A stretch of 64,000 nt of DNA from Actinospineispora spinosispora DSM 44797 (GTDB lineage: Bacteria; Actinomycetota; Actinomycetes; Mycobacteriales; Pseudonocardiaceae): assembly GCF_000429025.1 (NCBI RefSeq), contig NZ_KE386833.1, positions 882,582 through 946,581 on the forward strand. Reading direction: 5' to 3'. This document shows positions 15,702-23,832 of this stretch, one piece after another; within the stretch, counting starts at the first letter, position 1; each line of letters begins with the position of its first letter. Under the pieces are notes generated by a model. That model worked only from the letters and a program-made list of their open reading frames with translations, was not told where the DNA came from and made no database searches. The translations under genes were made by a program, and so were the position numbers.

Positions 15702-16319
15702 ATGCGCCAGGTTGTGGTCAGACCAGTCGAGGTCAATGATCCCCTCGTGCTTGTACTGGTAATCACGTTCGCGGTCGTCGCCCTCGCGGAGCTGGCGGAC
15801 ACCAGCGGGCTCGCGACACTGGTCCTCGGTGCCCGGTTCCCCGCGCGGTGGGTGCTCCTCGGGGTCTGCGCGGGCATGGCAGTGCACGTCGGTGTCGCCA
15901 TCGCGGCGGGCAGTCTCGTTGCGCTGTTGCCGGAACGGCCACTCGAAGCCGTTCTCGCGGTGATCTTCCTGATCGGTGCCGTGCTGCTGCTGCGCGGGGA
16001 CGACGATGACGACGAGCCGAACCTGGAGGAGACGCGCCCCACGAAGTGGCGCGTCGTGGCGACGAGTTTCGGGATCACCGTGCTGTCCGAGTTCGCCGAC
16101 CCCTCGCAGATCGTGATCGCCACCCTGGCCGCGCGGTACGAAGCCCCGCTCGCGGTCGGCACGGGCGCGCTGCTCGCGTTGTGGGCGGTGTCCGCGCTCG
16201 CGGTCTTCGGGGGGAGCCGGATCCAGCGGCTGGTGCCGGTGCGTTGGGTGATCCGGGTGGCCGCCGCCATCCTGGTGGTCCTCGCCGTGCTCAGCGCGGT
16301 GGATGCGATCCGAGGATGA
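15702..16319 (+). CDS. TMEM165/GDT1 (UPF0016)-like membrane cation transporter
   Basis: About 205 residues, six predicted TM helices in two homologous halves. The two family signatures, normally E-x-G-D-K-T, appear as ELADTSG (Glu30) and EFADPSQ (Glu130); the Glu and Asp are kept but Gly-Asp-Lys is altered. An acidic linker (five Asp and three Glu within ~100-110) separates the halves. GDT1 proteins export Mn2+ or exchange Ca2+/H+. ATG 15702 avoids family C sequence; ATG 15669 in that repeat is an alternative. Followed by a second cation-exchanger-like gene, suggesting a shared ion role. Confidence 0.75.
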   Translation: MRQVVVRPVEVNDPLVLVLVITFAVVALAELADTSGLATLVLGARFPARWVLLGVCAGMAVHVGVAIAAGSLVALLPERPLEAVLAVIFLIGAVLLLRGDDDDDEPNLEETRPTKWRVVATSFGITVLSEFADPSQIVIATLAARYEAPLAVGTGALLALWAVSALAVFGGSRIQRLVPVRWVIRVAAAILVVLAVLSAVDAIRG

Positions 16320-16450
16320 CCGCTCCGCGCCGTTTCGCTGACGAACGGTAGCTCAGAGGGATCGGCTGCCGACCCATTGCGGGTTCGGGTGGTGTCGGTC
16401 ACCATTAAATCGTTTGTCTGACAGCGTCGTCGGCTAGCGGGGGTTGACCT

Positions 16451-17554
16451 GTGATCTCGATCATCGAATTCGTCCTGGGTATCGCGGTTCTGGTGTACAG
16501 CGCCGAGAAGCTGATCGCCTATCTGGTCGGCGTCGCCAGTAGATGGGCGGTCTCGCTGTTCCTCATCGCGGTCGTCTTCACCGGGATCGAGTTCGACGAC
16601 CTCGCCTACGGGATCGTGCTGAACGTCGACGACGTGAAACAGGCAGCTCTGGGCACGGTGATCGGGACGACGATCGCGATGCCGGGGATCGTGCTGGCGC
16701 TGGCCGCGATCATCGCTCCGTTCCGCGTCGACGTCCCGAAGGACTACCTCGCGTTGTTCGTGGCCGGGCCGGTGGTGATGCTCGCCCTGGCCCTCACCGG
16801 TGCCCTGACGCTGGCGACGGGCGTCGTGCTCGTGGTCCTGTTCGTGGCCTTCGTCGGCTGGATCGGGTACCGCGAGTACACCTCGCGCCGTCCGGTGTTC
16901 CGCAACGCCGAGGTCTACGAACAGCTGGAGAAGGTCGGCGGGGGCGCTGGAGGCGCCGCGACGATGACGGAGTCCGGAGCCCGCGGCCCTCAGCCGGGCC
17001 CGCCGGGTGGTGGTTCGGGCGGATTCACCCTCCCCACCGACCTGCGCATCGACCAGGGTTTCCTGAAGGCTCGCCAGCGGTCTCCGTGGGGCAGCCTTGC
17101 GCTCGCTGTGCTGGCGTTGGTCGGGCTCGTGGTGGGTGCCATCGTCGCGGGGCAGGGGACGGACGGAATCCTCAATACCTTCGACATCGACGGCACCGTC
17201 TTCGGCGTGACCATCGCGACGCTGGCGCTGTCCCTCGAGGACATTTTCCTCACGGTCGAGCCGGTACGTCGCGGCGTACCGGAGATCGGCGTCGCCAACG
17301 TCATCGGCAGCGTGATGTTCTCCGTCACCGGCAAGCTCGGGATCGTCCTGCTCGTCGGCGGAGCGATCACCGTCGACGACGACGTGCTGTCCTGGCATCT
17401 CCCGGTCCTGCTGGTGATGACGGTGCTGTCCGCGCTGTTCCTCGCCACCGGACGGATGCGACGCTGGCACGGGGTCGTCCTGCTCGCCCTGTACATCGCC
17501 TACTTCGTCATCAGCCTGGTGGCGTTCGGCGGGGTGCCCATCGACACCGACTGA
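16451..17554 (+). CDS. CaCA-superfamily (sodium/calcium exchanger-like) membrane protein
   Basis: 367 residues, ~10 TM helices in two repeats separated by a cytoplasmic loop rich in Gly/Pro (residues ~165-200). The alpha-1 region reads VVFTGIEFDDLAYG and alpha-2 reads LALSLEDIFLTVEP, occupying the place of the usual G-T-S-x-P-E motifs; the acidic residues are retained. Likely exchanges a divalent cation across the membrane. GTG 16451 lies after a GGGGG stretch. Same strand as the GDT1-like gene, 131 bp downstream; no yybP-ykoY riboswitch was recognised between them. Confidence 0.78.
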   Translation: MISIIEFVLGIAVLVYSAEKLIAYLVGVASRWAVSLFLIAVVFTGIEFDDLAYGIVLNVDDVKQAALGTVIGTTIAMPGIVLALAAIIAPFRVDVPKDYLALFVAGPVVMLALALTGALTLATGVVLVVLFVAFVGWIGYREYTSRRPVFRNAEVYEQLEKVGGGAGGAATMTESGARGPQPGPPGGGSGGFTLPTDLRIDQGFLKARQRSPWGSLALAVLALVGLVVGAIVAGQGTDGILNTFDIDGTVFGVTIATLALSLEDIFLTVEPVRRGVPEIGVANVIGSVMFSVTGKLGIVLLVGGAITVDDDVLSWHLPVLLVMTVLSALFLATGRMRRWHGVVLLALYIAYFVISLVAFGGVPIDTD

Positions 17555-18160
17555 TCACGGCGACTCCGGGCTGCCCGCCGGGATCGCGCAGACGGCTACC
17601 TCCACCATCCGCTGCAGGTCCTCGCGCGGCACACCGCTGGCGGCCTGCACCGCTATCCCACTGGCCACCGTGGCGACGAACCGGGCGAGCGTCGCCACGG
17701 CCGCGCCGTCCGGCAGCTCACCGTCGGCGGCGGCGCGTTCGAACCGCGGCACGAGCAGTTCGTAGACCGCCAGGCGGCGGGGCGACAGCAGGTCCACAAC
17801 GTCGCGGTCGGAGTCCCCGCAGGTCATCGCGGCCTGGATGTTGAAGCAGCCGGCGGGCCAGGTGTCCGAGGTGTTGGCGGTCGCCAGACTGGTGAGCAAC
17901 TGCCGAACCGACTCCCGAAGCGAGGGGCAGTCCAACGCATGGTCGGTCTCACGCCGTAGGAGCTCGGTGTAGCGGTCGGCCGCTCGCTCGAACAGCTTTC
18001 GTTTGTTGCCGAAGGCCGCGTACAGGCTCGGCGCGCTGATGCCCATCGCCTGGGTGAGGTCCACGATCGAGGTGCCCTCGTAGCCGTGCCGCCAGAACAC
18101 GTCGAGGGCACGGTCCAGCGCCAGCTCGACGTCGAACTCCCGGACCCGGCCGCGAGGCAT
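17555..18160 (-). CDS. TetR/AcrR family regulator
   Basis: 201 residues beginning MPRGRVREFD. N-terminal HTH with TSIVDLTQAMGISAPSLYAA and FGNKRKLFERAADRY, the TetR_C_16/YcdC-like subgroup that begins PRGR and resembles regulators of reductases. ATG 18160 is preceded by AGAGGAGG; the in-frame ATG at 18184 is less likely. It is divergent from an SDR gene, and three palindromes lie in the 123-bp gap. It probably represses that SDR and itself. Confidence 0.88.
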   Translation of the reverse strand: MPRGRVREFDVELALDRALDVFWRHGYEGTSIVDLTQAMGISAPSLYAAFGNKRKLFERAADRYTELLRRETDHALDCPSLRESVRQLLTSLATANTSDTWPAGCFNIQAAMTCGDSDRDVVDLLSPRRLAVYELLVPRFERAAADGELPDGAAVATLARFVATVASGIAVQAASGVPREDLQRMVEVAVCAIPAGSPESP

Positions 18161-18182
18161 CGGCACCTCCTCTTGAACGATC

Positions 18183-18221
18183 ACTAGCCTAGTCGACCCT
18201 CTCCTCTGTAGCGATCGCTAG
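18183..18221. promoter_or_regulatory. Tandem palindromic operators for the TetR/SDR pair
   Basis: ACTAG-C-CTAGT (18183-18193) and the perfect 12-bp palindrome TAGCGATCGCTA (18209-18220) lie 26 bp apart, just upstream of the TetR start. The second resembles the CTAACGATCGCTAG site near the tandem TetR genes at 48.9 kb. Confidence 0.6.
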
Positions 18222-18256
18222 GGTATTGCTGCTAGTTTCACCATAGTGACCGATAC

Positions 18257-18270
18257 ATTGAACATTCAAT
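18257..18270. promoter_or_regulatory. ATTGAA-CA-TTCAAT inverted repeat upstream of SDR
   Basis: Six-base arms around a 2-bp spacer, AT-rich, 13 bp before the SDR start region. Could be a repressor site or part of the SDR leader. Confidence 0.45.
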
Positions 18271-18283
18271 AGAAGAGGACATG

Positions 18284-19033
18284 ATGAGCTCACTCGAAGG
18301 CAAGGTCGCGGTGATCACCGGCGGCAGCAGCGGTATCGGGCTGGCCACGGCCGAGCGGTTCGTGGCCGAGGGCGCGTACGTCTTCATCACCGGCCGCCGC
18401 GCTCCCGAGCTGGCGACGGCGGCCGCGCGGATCGGTCGGAACGTGACGACCGTCCAGAGCGACATCAGCGACCTGGCCGACCTGGATCGGCTCTACGACA
18501 CGGTGCGTACGGAGAAGGGCGGGTTCGACATCCTGGTGGCGAACGCCGGGGTCCAGGAGCTGCGCCCGCTGGCCGAGGCGACCCCCGAGCACGTGGACAA
18601 GCTCGTGGGGGTCAACCTGCGCGGCACGCTGTTCACCGTCCAGAAGGCACTGCCACTGCTGCGCGACGGCGGTTCGATCGTGCTGATCAGTTCGACGGCG
18701 GATCGCGTCGGGATCCCGGAGTACACCGTGTACTCGGCGGCCAAGGCCGCGCAACGGTCGTTCACCCGCAGCTGGGCGGCAGACCTCGCCGGTCGCAACA
18801 TTCGGGTCAACGCGGTCAGCCCGGGACCGATCGACACCCCGATGATCGACGACATGATGGGGTCGAAGGAGAAGGGCGACGCGATGCGCGCGACGTTCTC
18901 CGAGGTGCTGCCGATGCGACGCATCGGCAGGCCCGAGGAGGTCGCGGCGGCGGCACTGTTCCTGGCCTCGGACGAGGCCAGCTTCACCACCGGCGCCGAC
19001 ATCACGGTCGACGGGGGCCAGAGCCAGCTCTGA
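18284..19033 (+). CDS. SDR family oxidoreductase
   Basis: 249 residues, classical short-chain dehydrogenase. Cofactor motif TGGSSGIG at ~13-20, NAG at ~85, catalytic Ser (VLISSTADR), YxxxK as YSAAKAAQ, and C-terminal GADITVDGGQSQL. An Arg in the GRRAPEL segment after beta-2 suggests NADPH preference. ATG 18284 sits six bases after AGAGG; ATG 18281 is also possible. Probably controlled by the divergent TetR. Substrate unknown. Confidence 0.92.
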   Translation: MSSLEGKVAVITGGSSGIGLATAERFVAEGAYVFITGRRAPELATAAARIGRNVTTVQSDISDLADLDRLYDTVRTEKGGFDILVANAGVQELRPLAEATPEHVDKLVGVNLRGTLFTVQKALPLLRDGGSIVLISSTADRVGIPEYTVYSAAKAAQRSFTRSWAADLAGRNIRVNAVSPGPIDTPMIDDMMGSKEKGDAMRATFSEVLPMRRIGRPEEVAAAALFLASDEASFTTGADITVDGGQSQL

Positions 19034-19082
19034 CCACGATCAGGACCGGGCAGCGCCCAGAGGCCGATCCCGCCCGTGTCGC

Positions 19083-19149
19083 CTCGCAGAGCGTCGAGTC
19101 GCGTCGCGGATGCCGCAGTGTCTGCGATGTGACATGACGCTCCGCGAAG
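19083..19149. repeat. Family B 67-bp palindromic repeat, copy 2
   Basis: Same length and layout as 15321-15387: left CTCGCAGAGC, central CGCAGTGTCTGCG, right CTCCGCGAAG. Lies between the convergent SDR and molybdopterin oxidoreductase genes, where it could terminate both. Confidence 0.85.
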
Positions 19150-19165
19150 TCGTGTTCGATGTCGG

Positions 19166-21493
19166 TCAGGGTCTGGCGGCTCGAACGAGGTCGCGGACTC
19201 GGCTGCTGTCGTATTCGGCGGCGGCGCGCTCGGACTCGGTCACCGGCTCCAGGCGGACCGGCATGTCCTTGTGGTGCGGGGTGCCGGCGATCGGGTCGCG
19301 GTCCGCGGCGTCGGTGATCAGGTTGATGCGCGGCCCGTTGACGACGCGCCCGCCCCGGCCGTCCGGGTAGGACATGCCGAACCCGTGCGGCAGAGCGAGC
19401 TGCATGGAGCGCAGGCTCTCGTCCGCCTCGGTCCGCACCACGATCCGGCCGACCCGGGTGGCCACGGCCACCCAGTCGCCCGGGTCCACGCCCACCGAGG
19501 CCAGGTCTGCGGCGCGAGCGCGCAGCGCGCCCTCCGGGTCGGTGCGTCGCCACGCGGGCGCACGCAGGATCTGGTTCGCGTTGTGGGACCGTCGTTGCCC
19601 GTTGATCAGGGAGAACGGGTAGGTGGCGTCCGTCTGCTCGGTCGAGGGGTCGAGCGCGCCCAGCCAGTCCAGCAGCTCCGGCACCGCGAGCTGGATCCTG
19701 GGTCGGCGGACCAGGTCCCACACCTCGCTGTACTCGTGGGTGCTGAACGGCGTGCCGCTCGGGCTGTCCAGGATGCGGGCGAACAGCTCCTCTCCGAGAT
19801 CGGCACCGACCGCCGAGGAACCCAGGGCTCGCTGGATCGGCACGGTCATGGTGGCGGCGGCCCGGTGGCAGCCCGCCCACAGCGGCGCCATGGGCGCAGC
19901 GCCGTCGGGCAGGACCGCGCCCAGCGTTCGGTACAGGAGCACCGGGGCGATGGCCGCCAGCTCCGGCCGGGCCTTCATCAGGCGGGCGACGGCGGGGAGC
20001 AGTCGTGTCCGATCGGAGCGGGCCGTCTCCGTGAGCTCCGCCAGTTGCTCGGTGGAGGGCAGCGCACCGAGGGCCTCGAACAGTCGGCTGTAGATCTCGG
20101 CCTCGACCAGGGTCCCCGGCAGCGGCTCGAACAGCGGGCGACGGATCTGGAAGTAGTTCGTCGGCCACTCGAAGTTGAAGAGGGTGAACTCCCACTTCTC
20201 GTGCTGCGACGACGCCGGCAGCACGTAGTCGGCCAGTGCGGCGGTCTCGGTGTATGCCACGTCGACCACGACCGACAGCTCGGCCTCGAGGACGGCGCGC
20301 TCCACCGAGGCGGTGTCCGCGTAGGTGTTCGCCGGGTTGGACGACTCCACCCAGAGCACCCGGGCGCGGTGCGGATGGTCGGCGAGGACCTCCTCGGCCA
20401 TGGTGTTCGACGGCAGCAGGCCGCCGATGTACTCGAAACCGCTGACCTCCGACCGCTCACCCCGCGAGTTGCCCCACAGCGGCACCAGCCAGGAGTGCAG
20501 GTTGTTCGTGCCTTCCCGGCCGAAGTTGCCGGTGACCAGGTAGAGCAGTTTCTCCAGGTAGCTGTTCAGCGTGGAGTGCCTGCCCTGTTGGACACCCAGC
20601 TCGACCCGCACGGTCATCGCGCGAGCGGCCAGGATCATGTCCACCGCGCGCTCCACGTCGGCACGGTCCAGCTCGGTGTGCGCGATCCACTCGGTTACGG
20701 GCACTTGGCCCAGCGCGGCCGCGACCTCGTCGAACCCTTCAGTGTGTGCCGCGAGGAACTCCTCGTCCTGCCCGCGCCGTTCGAGGATCAGCGCGATGAT
20801 CGCGGCGAGCAGGTACGCGTCGGTGCCCGGGCGCAGCGGGAGGTGCAGCTCGGCGATGTCGGCGGTCTCGGTGCGCCGAGGGTCGACCACGATGATCGTG
20901 CGGTCCGGGTCGTTCTTGATCGTGTTCAGTGCGTGCCGGGCGTTGCTGAACCCGTGTGCCAGCCAGGGGTTGCAGCCGATCACGAACAGCAGGTCGCATT
21001 CCTCGACACCTTCCGAGGTGTGGCAGGTCTGCGAGCCGAACATCTTGCCGTTGACCCAGAAGTCACCGGTCTTCTCCTGGGACAGTGCGTTGTAGTAGCG
21101 GGTGGAGTTCATCCACTTCATCAGTGCCGTGCCGTAGCCACCGCCGGAGTGGTTGCCCTGCCCTCCACCGCCCACGTAGCTGAACGAGCCCGGTCGACCT
21201 GCCTCGGTGTCCGCGTCCCGGATCGCCGTGAGCCTGGCTGCGATCTCCCGCAGCGCGGTGTCCCAGCCGATCGGCTCGTGGCCGCCCTCCGGCAGTCGGC
21301 GCAAGGGTGTGGTGAGTCGGTCGGCGTGGTCGCCGTACCAGGTCAGGCGTTGCGCTTTCTGGCACAGATAGCCCGCTGAACGTGGGTGGTCCTTGTCGCC
21401 GCGGATCCGGGTGATGGTGCGACCGTCCAGCTGCATCTCCAGGCCACAGTTGAGGTAACAGAGGCTGCACGCCGTCTTGTGCCAGTCGCTCAC
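19166..21493 (-). CDS. Molybdopterin (Mo-bisPGD) oxidoreductase with [4Fe-4S] motif
   Basis: 775 residues of the DMSO reductase superfamily. N-terminal [4Fe-4S] ligands Cys9, Cys12, Cys16 and Cys44 (CSLCYLNC and LCQKAQ). Mo-pterin binding segments include VIGCNPWLAHGFSNARHALN and VVDPRRTETADIAELHLPLR; Cys157 in SQTCHTSEG is a candidate Mo ligand. The C-terminal 110 residues form the molydop-binding domain (NGQRRSHNANQILR, LPHGFGMSYPDGRGG). No Tat signal, so it is cytoplasmic, as in formate dehydrogenase-like or acetylene-hydratase-like enzymes. GTG 21493 has GGAGGAA upstream. No partner subunit is adjacent. Confidence 0.88.
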   Translation of the reverse strand: MSDWHKTACSLCYLNCGLEMQLDGRTITRIRGDKDHPRSAGYLCQKAQRLTWYGDHADRLTTPLRRLPEGGHEPIGWDTALREIAARLTAIRDADTEAGRPGSFSYVGGGGQGNHSGGGYGTALMKWMNSTRYYNALSQEKTGDFWVNGKMFGSQTCHTSEGVEECDLLFVIGCNPWLAHGFSNARHALNTIKNDPDRTIIVVDPRRTETADIAELHLPLRPGTDAYLLAAIIALILERRGQDEEFLAAHTEGFDEVAAALGQVPVTEWIAHTELDRADVERAVDMILAARAMTVRVELGVQQGRHSTLNSYLEKLLYLVTGNFGREGTNNLHSWLVPLWGNSRGERSEVSGFEYIGGLLPSNTMAEEVLADHPHRARVLWVESSNPANTYADTASVERAVLEAELSVVVDVAYTETAALADYVLPASSQHEKWEFTLFNFEWPTNYFQIRRPLFEPLPGTLVEAEIYSRLFEALGALPSTEQLAELTETARSDRTRLLPAVARLMKARPELAAIAPVLLYRTLGAVLPDGAAPMAPLWAGCHRAAATMTVPIQRALGSSAVGADLGEELFARILDSPSGTPFSTHEYSEVWDLVRRPRIQLAVPELLDWLGALDPSTEQTDATYPFSLINGQRRSHNANQILRAPAWRRTDPEGALRARAADLASVGVDPGDWVAVATRVGRIVVRTEADESLRSMQLALPHGFGMSYPDGRGGRVVNGPRINLITDAADRDPIAGTPHHKDMPVRLEPVTESERAAAEYDSSRVRDLVRAARP

Positions 21494-21568
21494 CGGGATT
21501 CCTCCAGCAGAGTTGCATGGTTGAACTCACCCACAGGGTTGCGTAGTCGAACCCAGCTGTCAATCGAA

Positions 21569-21618
21569 GACCCGTGAGTGGCGAGTGGTCCTCTGGGACC
21601 ACTCGCCACTCACGGGTC
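21569..21618 (-). terminator. 23-bp perfect stem hairpin (family D), copy 1
   Basis: Arms 21569-21591 and 21596-21618 are perfect reverse complements around the loop TCTG. It lies 20 bp beyond the stop of the leftward fusion gene and upstream of the molybdopterin gene, so it probably terminates the former. The CCGTGAGTG arm recurs at 39257 and, as CTCGTGAGTG, at 29773. Confidence 0.75.
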
Positions 21619-21637
21619 CTGAGCAGGGGTGATCGGC

Positions 21638-23755
21638 TCAGCTGAGACCGTCCGCCCACTGGCGGACCTTGTGCAGCACCTCGCCCGCCTCGGGCAGGAA
21701 CGGGAAGATTGTGAATACGTGGACCGAGTCGTCGACCAGTTCCAGGGTGACCTCGACGCCCGCGTCCGCCGCCTTGTCCGCGAAGCGGGTCGTGTCGCTC
21801 TCGAGCACCTCACCCTCGGCCGCCGCGAGGAACAACGGTGGCAGACAGCCGAGATCGCCGAAGTAGGGCGAGACCATCGGGTCGGTCGGCTCGTGCCCCT
21901 GGAAGTAGGACGCCCCGAGCTGGGCCAGCGAGTCCCGGTGGGCGGCCGGATCGTTCCCTGAGTTGGCCTCGATGCTGGGGCCACCCAGCGTGAGATCGGT
22001 GAACGGCGAGACGGCGAGAATGCCGGCGGGTGAGGGCAGTCCGGCGCGCTGGACGGCCAGTCCGAGTGCGAGTGCGAGCCCGCCACCGGCCGACTCACCG
22101 CTGAACAGGATGCGCGATGGGGCGTGGCCCCGGTCGAGCAGCCCTCGGAAGGCCGCGAACGCGTCATCGATCGCGGCCGGGTACGGATGCTCCGGGGCGA
22201 GGCGGTAGCCGACGGTGAAGCACTCCGCCCCCAGGCTCTCGGCGAGCCGTCCGGCGTACTCGGTCGAGCCGAGGGCCGAGCCGAACACGTAGGCCCCGCC
22301 GTGGAAGTGCAGCACGGCCCGCCCGGCGTCGGGAGTGCGCAAGCGGATCGCCGGTACGCCGCCCAGCTCGACGGATGCGCTGTCGAACGAGCCGGGCGCG
22401 GGGAAGTTGGTGGTGAGGAACCGCTCGTAGGCAGCGCGCTGGCCCAGATGTCCCAGCGCGATGTCCTCGGCGGTGATCGCGCCCTTCCAGAGATCGAAGG
22501 CGCGCTGGCTCTCCGGTCGGCCCATTCGTCTGCCCTCCCGCGACGAGGAGAGCCCGAGCACCTCACCGGCCGGCTGCTGGGCCGCGGCCAGCTCGTCGTG
22601 ACCCCATGCGAACTCCCACGAGGTCAGCGCCAGCGGGTCGATGCGCTGCAGACCCTTCCACCGGCCGTTGCGCCAGGTGACCGACTGCTCGTCCGGCTCG
22701 TGCGACATCTTCACCGCGAACCGCGCGCCGGCCTGAATCCGGGTCGTCCTCGGTCGCCGCCGCTGCTCGTACTCGGCCAGGGCGACGCCGACACCGCCCG
22801 TGCCGTGCCGCGCGAGGCACGTCGCCAGCGTCCACGCGTCCTCCATCGACTGGCAGGCACCCTGCGCGAGATACGGCACCATCGCGTGCGCGGCGTCACC
22901 GAGCAGGCTGACGCGGCCTTCGGTCCACCGGTCCAGGGGGTCGCGGAAGTACATGCCCGTGATGAAGCTGGAATCGATCGCACCCAGCAATGCCGCCACC
23001 GTGTCGGTGGAGCCCGCGAACGATGCCAGTAGCTCGTCGATGTCGCCGCTGTCGGTCCACGACTCGCGGTGGACCTCGGTCGCCGGCACCGCCGCCAGGA
23101 TGCTGTAGAGGTCCTTGCGCACCCAGTACGAGATGACGTTGCGCCCCACCCCGAACCAGTTGTTGCCCGCGATCGGCAGATCCAGTCCGGCCAGCCGGTC
23201 GGCGGGCACGAGCGCGCGCCACATCAGGATGTCGGCGAACCGCTTCGCGCCCGCGCCGAAGGTCAGGTCGCGGACCGCGGAGTGGATGCCGTCGGCCCCG
23301 ATGACGGCGTCGCCGTGCCACCGCGCACCGGAGCGCAGCGTGACCGTCGCGCCGCTCTCGTCCTGCCGGACGGCGACACACTCGGCACCGAGTGAGAGAG
23401 AGCCCTCGGGGAGTGCCTCGGCGAGGAGCCGGACAAGGTCCGCACGGTGCACGTTGTACATGGGGGCGCCGTACCGCTCGGCGGCCGCGCGCCCGAGCGG
23501 GGCGGTGTACAGCAGCTCGTTCGTCACGATGTCGCGGTACGCGTAACGCTCGGGAACGGTGGCGACCTCGGCGAGGCGGGCTTCGAGTCCCAGCGCGCGC
23601 AGCACCAGTGTTCCGTTCGCGGCGATCTGGATACCGGCGCCGACCCCGCTCAGTGAGGGCGCCTTCTCCAGGACCACCGCGTCGATGCCGTGGTGCCGCA
23701 GGGTCAGAGCGGCGGTCAGGCCGCCGATACCGCCGCCGACGATGATGACGCGCAT
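21638..23755 (-). CDS. Fusion: FAD-dependent monooxygenase + HSL-type alpha/beta hydrolase
   Basis: 705 residues in one frame. Residues 1-~390 are a group A flavin monooxygenase: GGGIGG at 7-12, IGADGIHSAVRD at ~152-163, LLGDAAHAMVPY at ~284-295. After a linker of ~20 residues, residues ~411-705 are a hormone-sensitive-lipase-type hydrolase: oxyanion motif HGGAYVFGS at 485-493, nucleophile GESAGG with Ser555, acidic residues in EGEVLESD (~647-654), His679. It could hydroxylate a ring and hydrolyse the product ester or amide in one polypeptide. ATG 23755; divergent from a TetR gene with a palindrome between. Families usually occur as separate proteins. Confidence 0.88.
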   Translation of the reverse strand: MRVIIVGGGIGGLTAALTLRHHGIDAVVLEKAPSLSGVGAGIQIAANGTLVLRALGLEARLAEVATVPERYAYRDIVTNELLYTAPLGRAAAERYGAPMYNVHRADLVRLLAEALPEGSLSLGAECVAVRQDESGATVTLRSGARWHGDAVIGADGIHSAVRDLTFGAGAKRFADILMWRALVPADRLAGLDLPIAGNNWFGVGRNVISYWVRKDLYSILAAVPATEVHRESWTDSGDIDELLASFAGSTDTVAALLGAIDSSFITGMYFRDPLDRWTEGRVSLLGDAAHAMVPYLAQGACQSMEDAWTLATCLARHGTGGVGVALAEYEQRRRPRTTRIQAGARFAVKMSHEPDEQSVTWRNGRWKGLQRIDPLALTSWEFAWGHDELAAAQQPAGEVLGLSSSREGRRMGRPESQRAFDLWKGAITAEDIALGHLGQRAAYERFLTTNFPAPGSFDSASVELGGVPAIRLRTPDAGRAVLHFHGGAYVFGSALGSTEYAGRLAESLGAECFTVGYRLAPEHPYPAAIDDAFAAFRGLLDRGHAPSRILFSGESAGGGLALALGLAVQRAGLPSPAGILAVSPFTDLTLGGPSIEANSGNDPAAHRDSLAQLGASYFQGHEPTDPMVSPYFGDLGCLPPLFLAAAEGEVLESDTTRFADKAADAGVEVTLELVDDSVHVFTIFPFLPEAGEVLHKVRQWADGLS

Positions 23756-23771
23756 GGTCCGACGCTAACAT

Positions 23772-23795
23772 TAACTAAGACAGACCGCTTAGTTA
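23772..23795. promoter_or_regulatory. TAACTAAG-N8-CTTAGTTA operator
   Basis: Perfect 8-bp inverted repeats (23772-23779, 23788-23795) with 8-bp spacer between the fusion gene and its divergent TetR. Typical TetR operator size and placement; probably represses both genes. Confidence 0.65.
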
Positions 23796-23832
23796 TGAGC
23801 TGCTGGTCGGCCGACACGGGAGGAGGGTGAGC

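Noticed and set aside
16320..16450. yybP-ykoY manganese riboswitch between the two cation transporter genes
   Set aside because: The conserved core elements were looked for and not seen.
15569..17470. 633-codon minus-strand frame opposite the GDT1-like and CaCA-like genes
   Set aside because: Antisense to two membrane proteins and starts or ends within family C repeats; no recognisable domain.
19271..21379. 702-codon plus-strand frame opposite the molybdopterin oxidoreductase
   Set aside because: Antisense to a clear enzyme; composition typical of a shadow frame.
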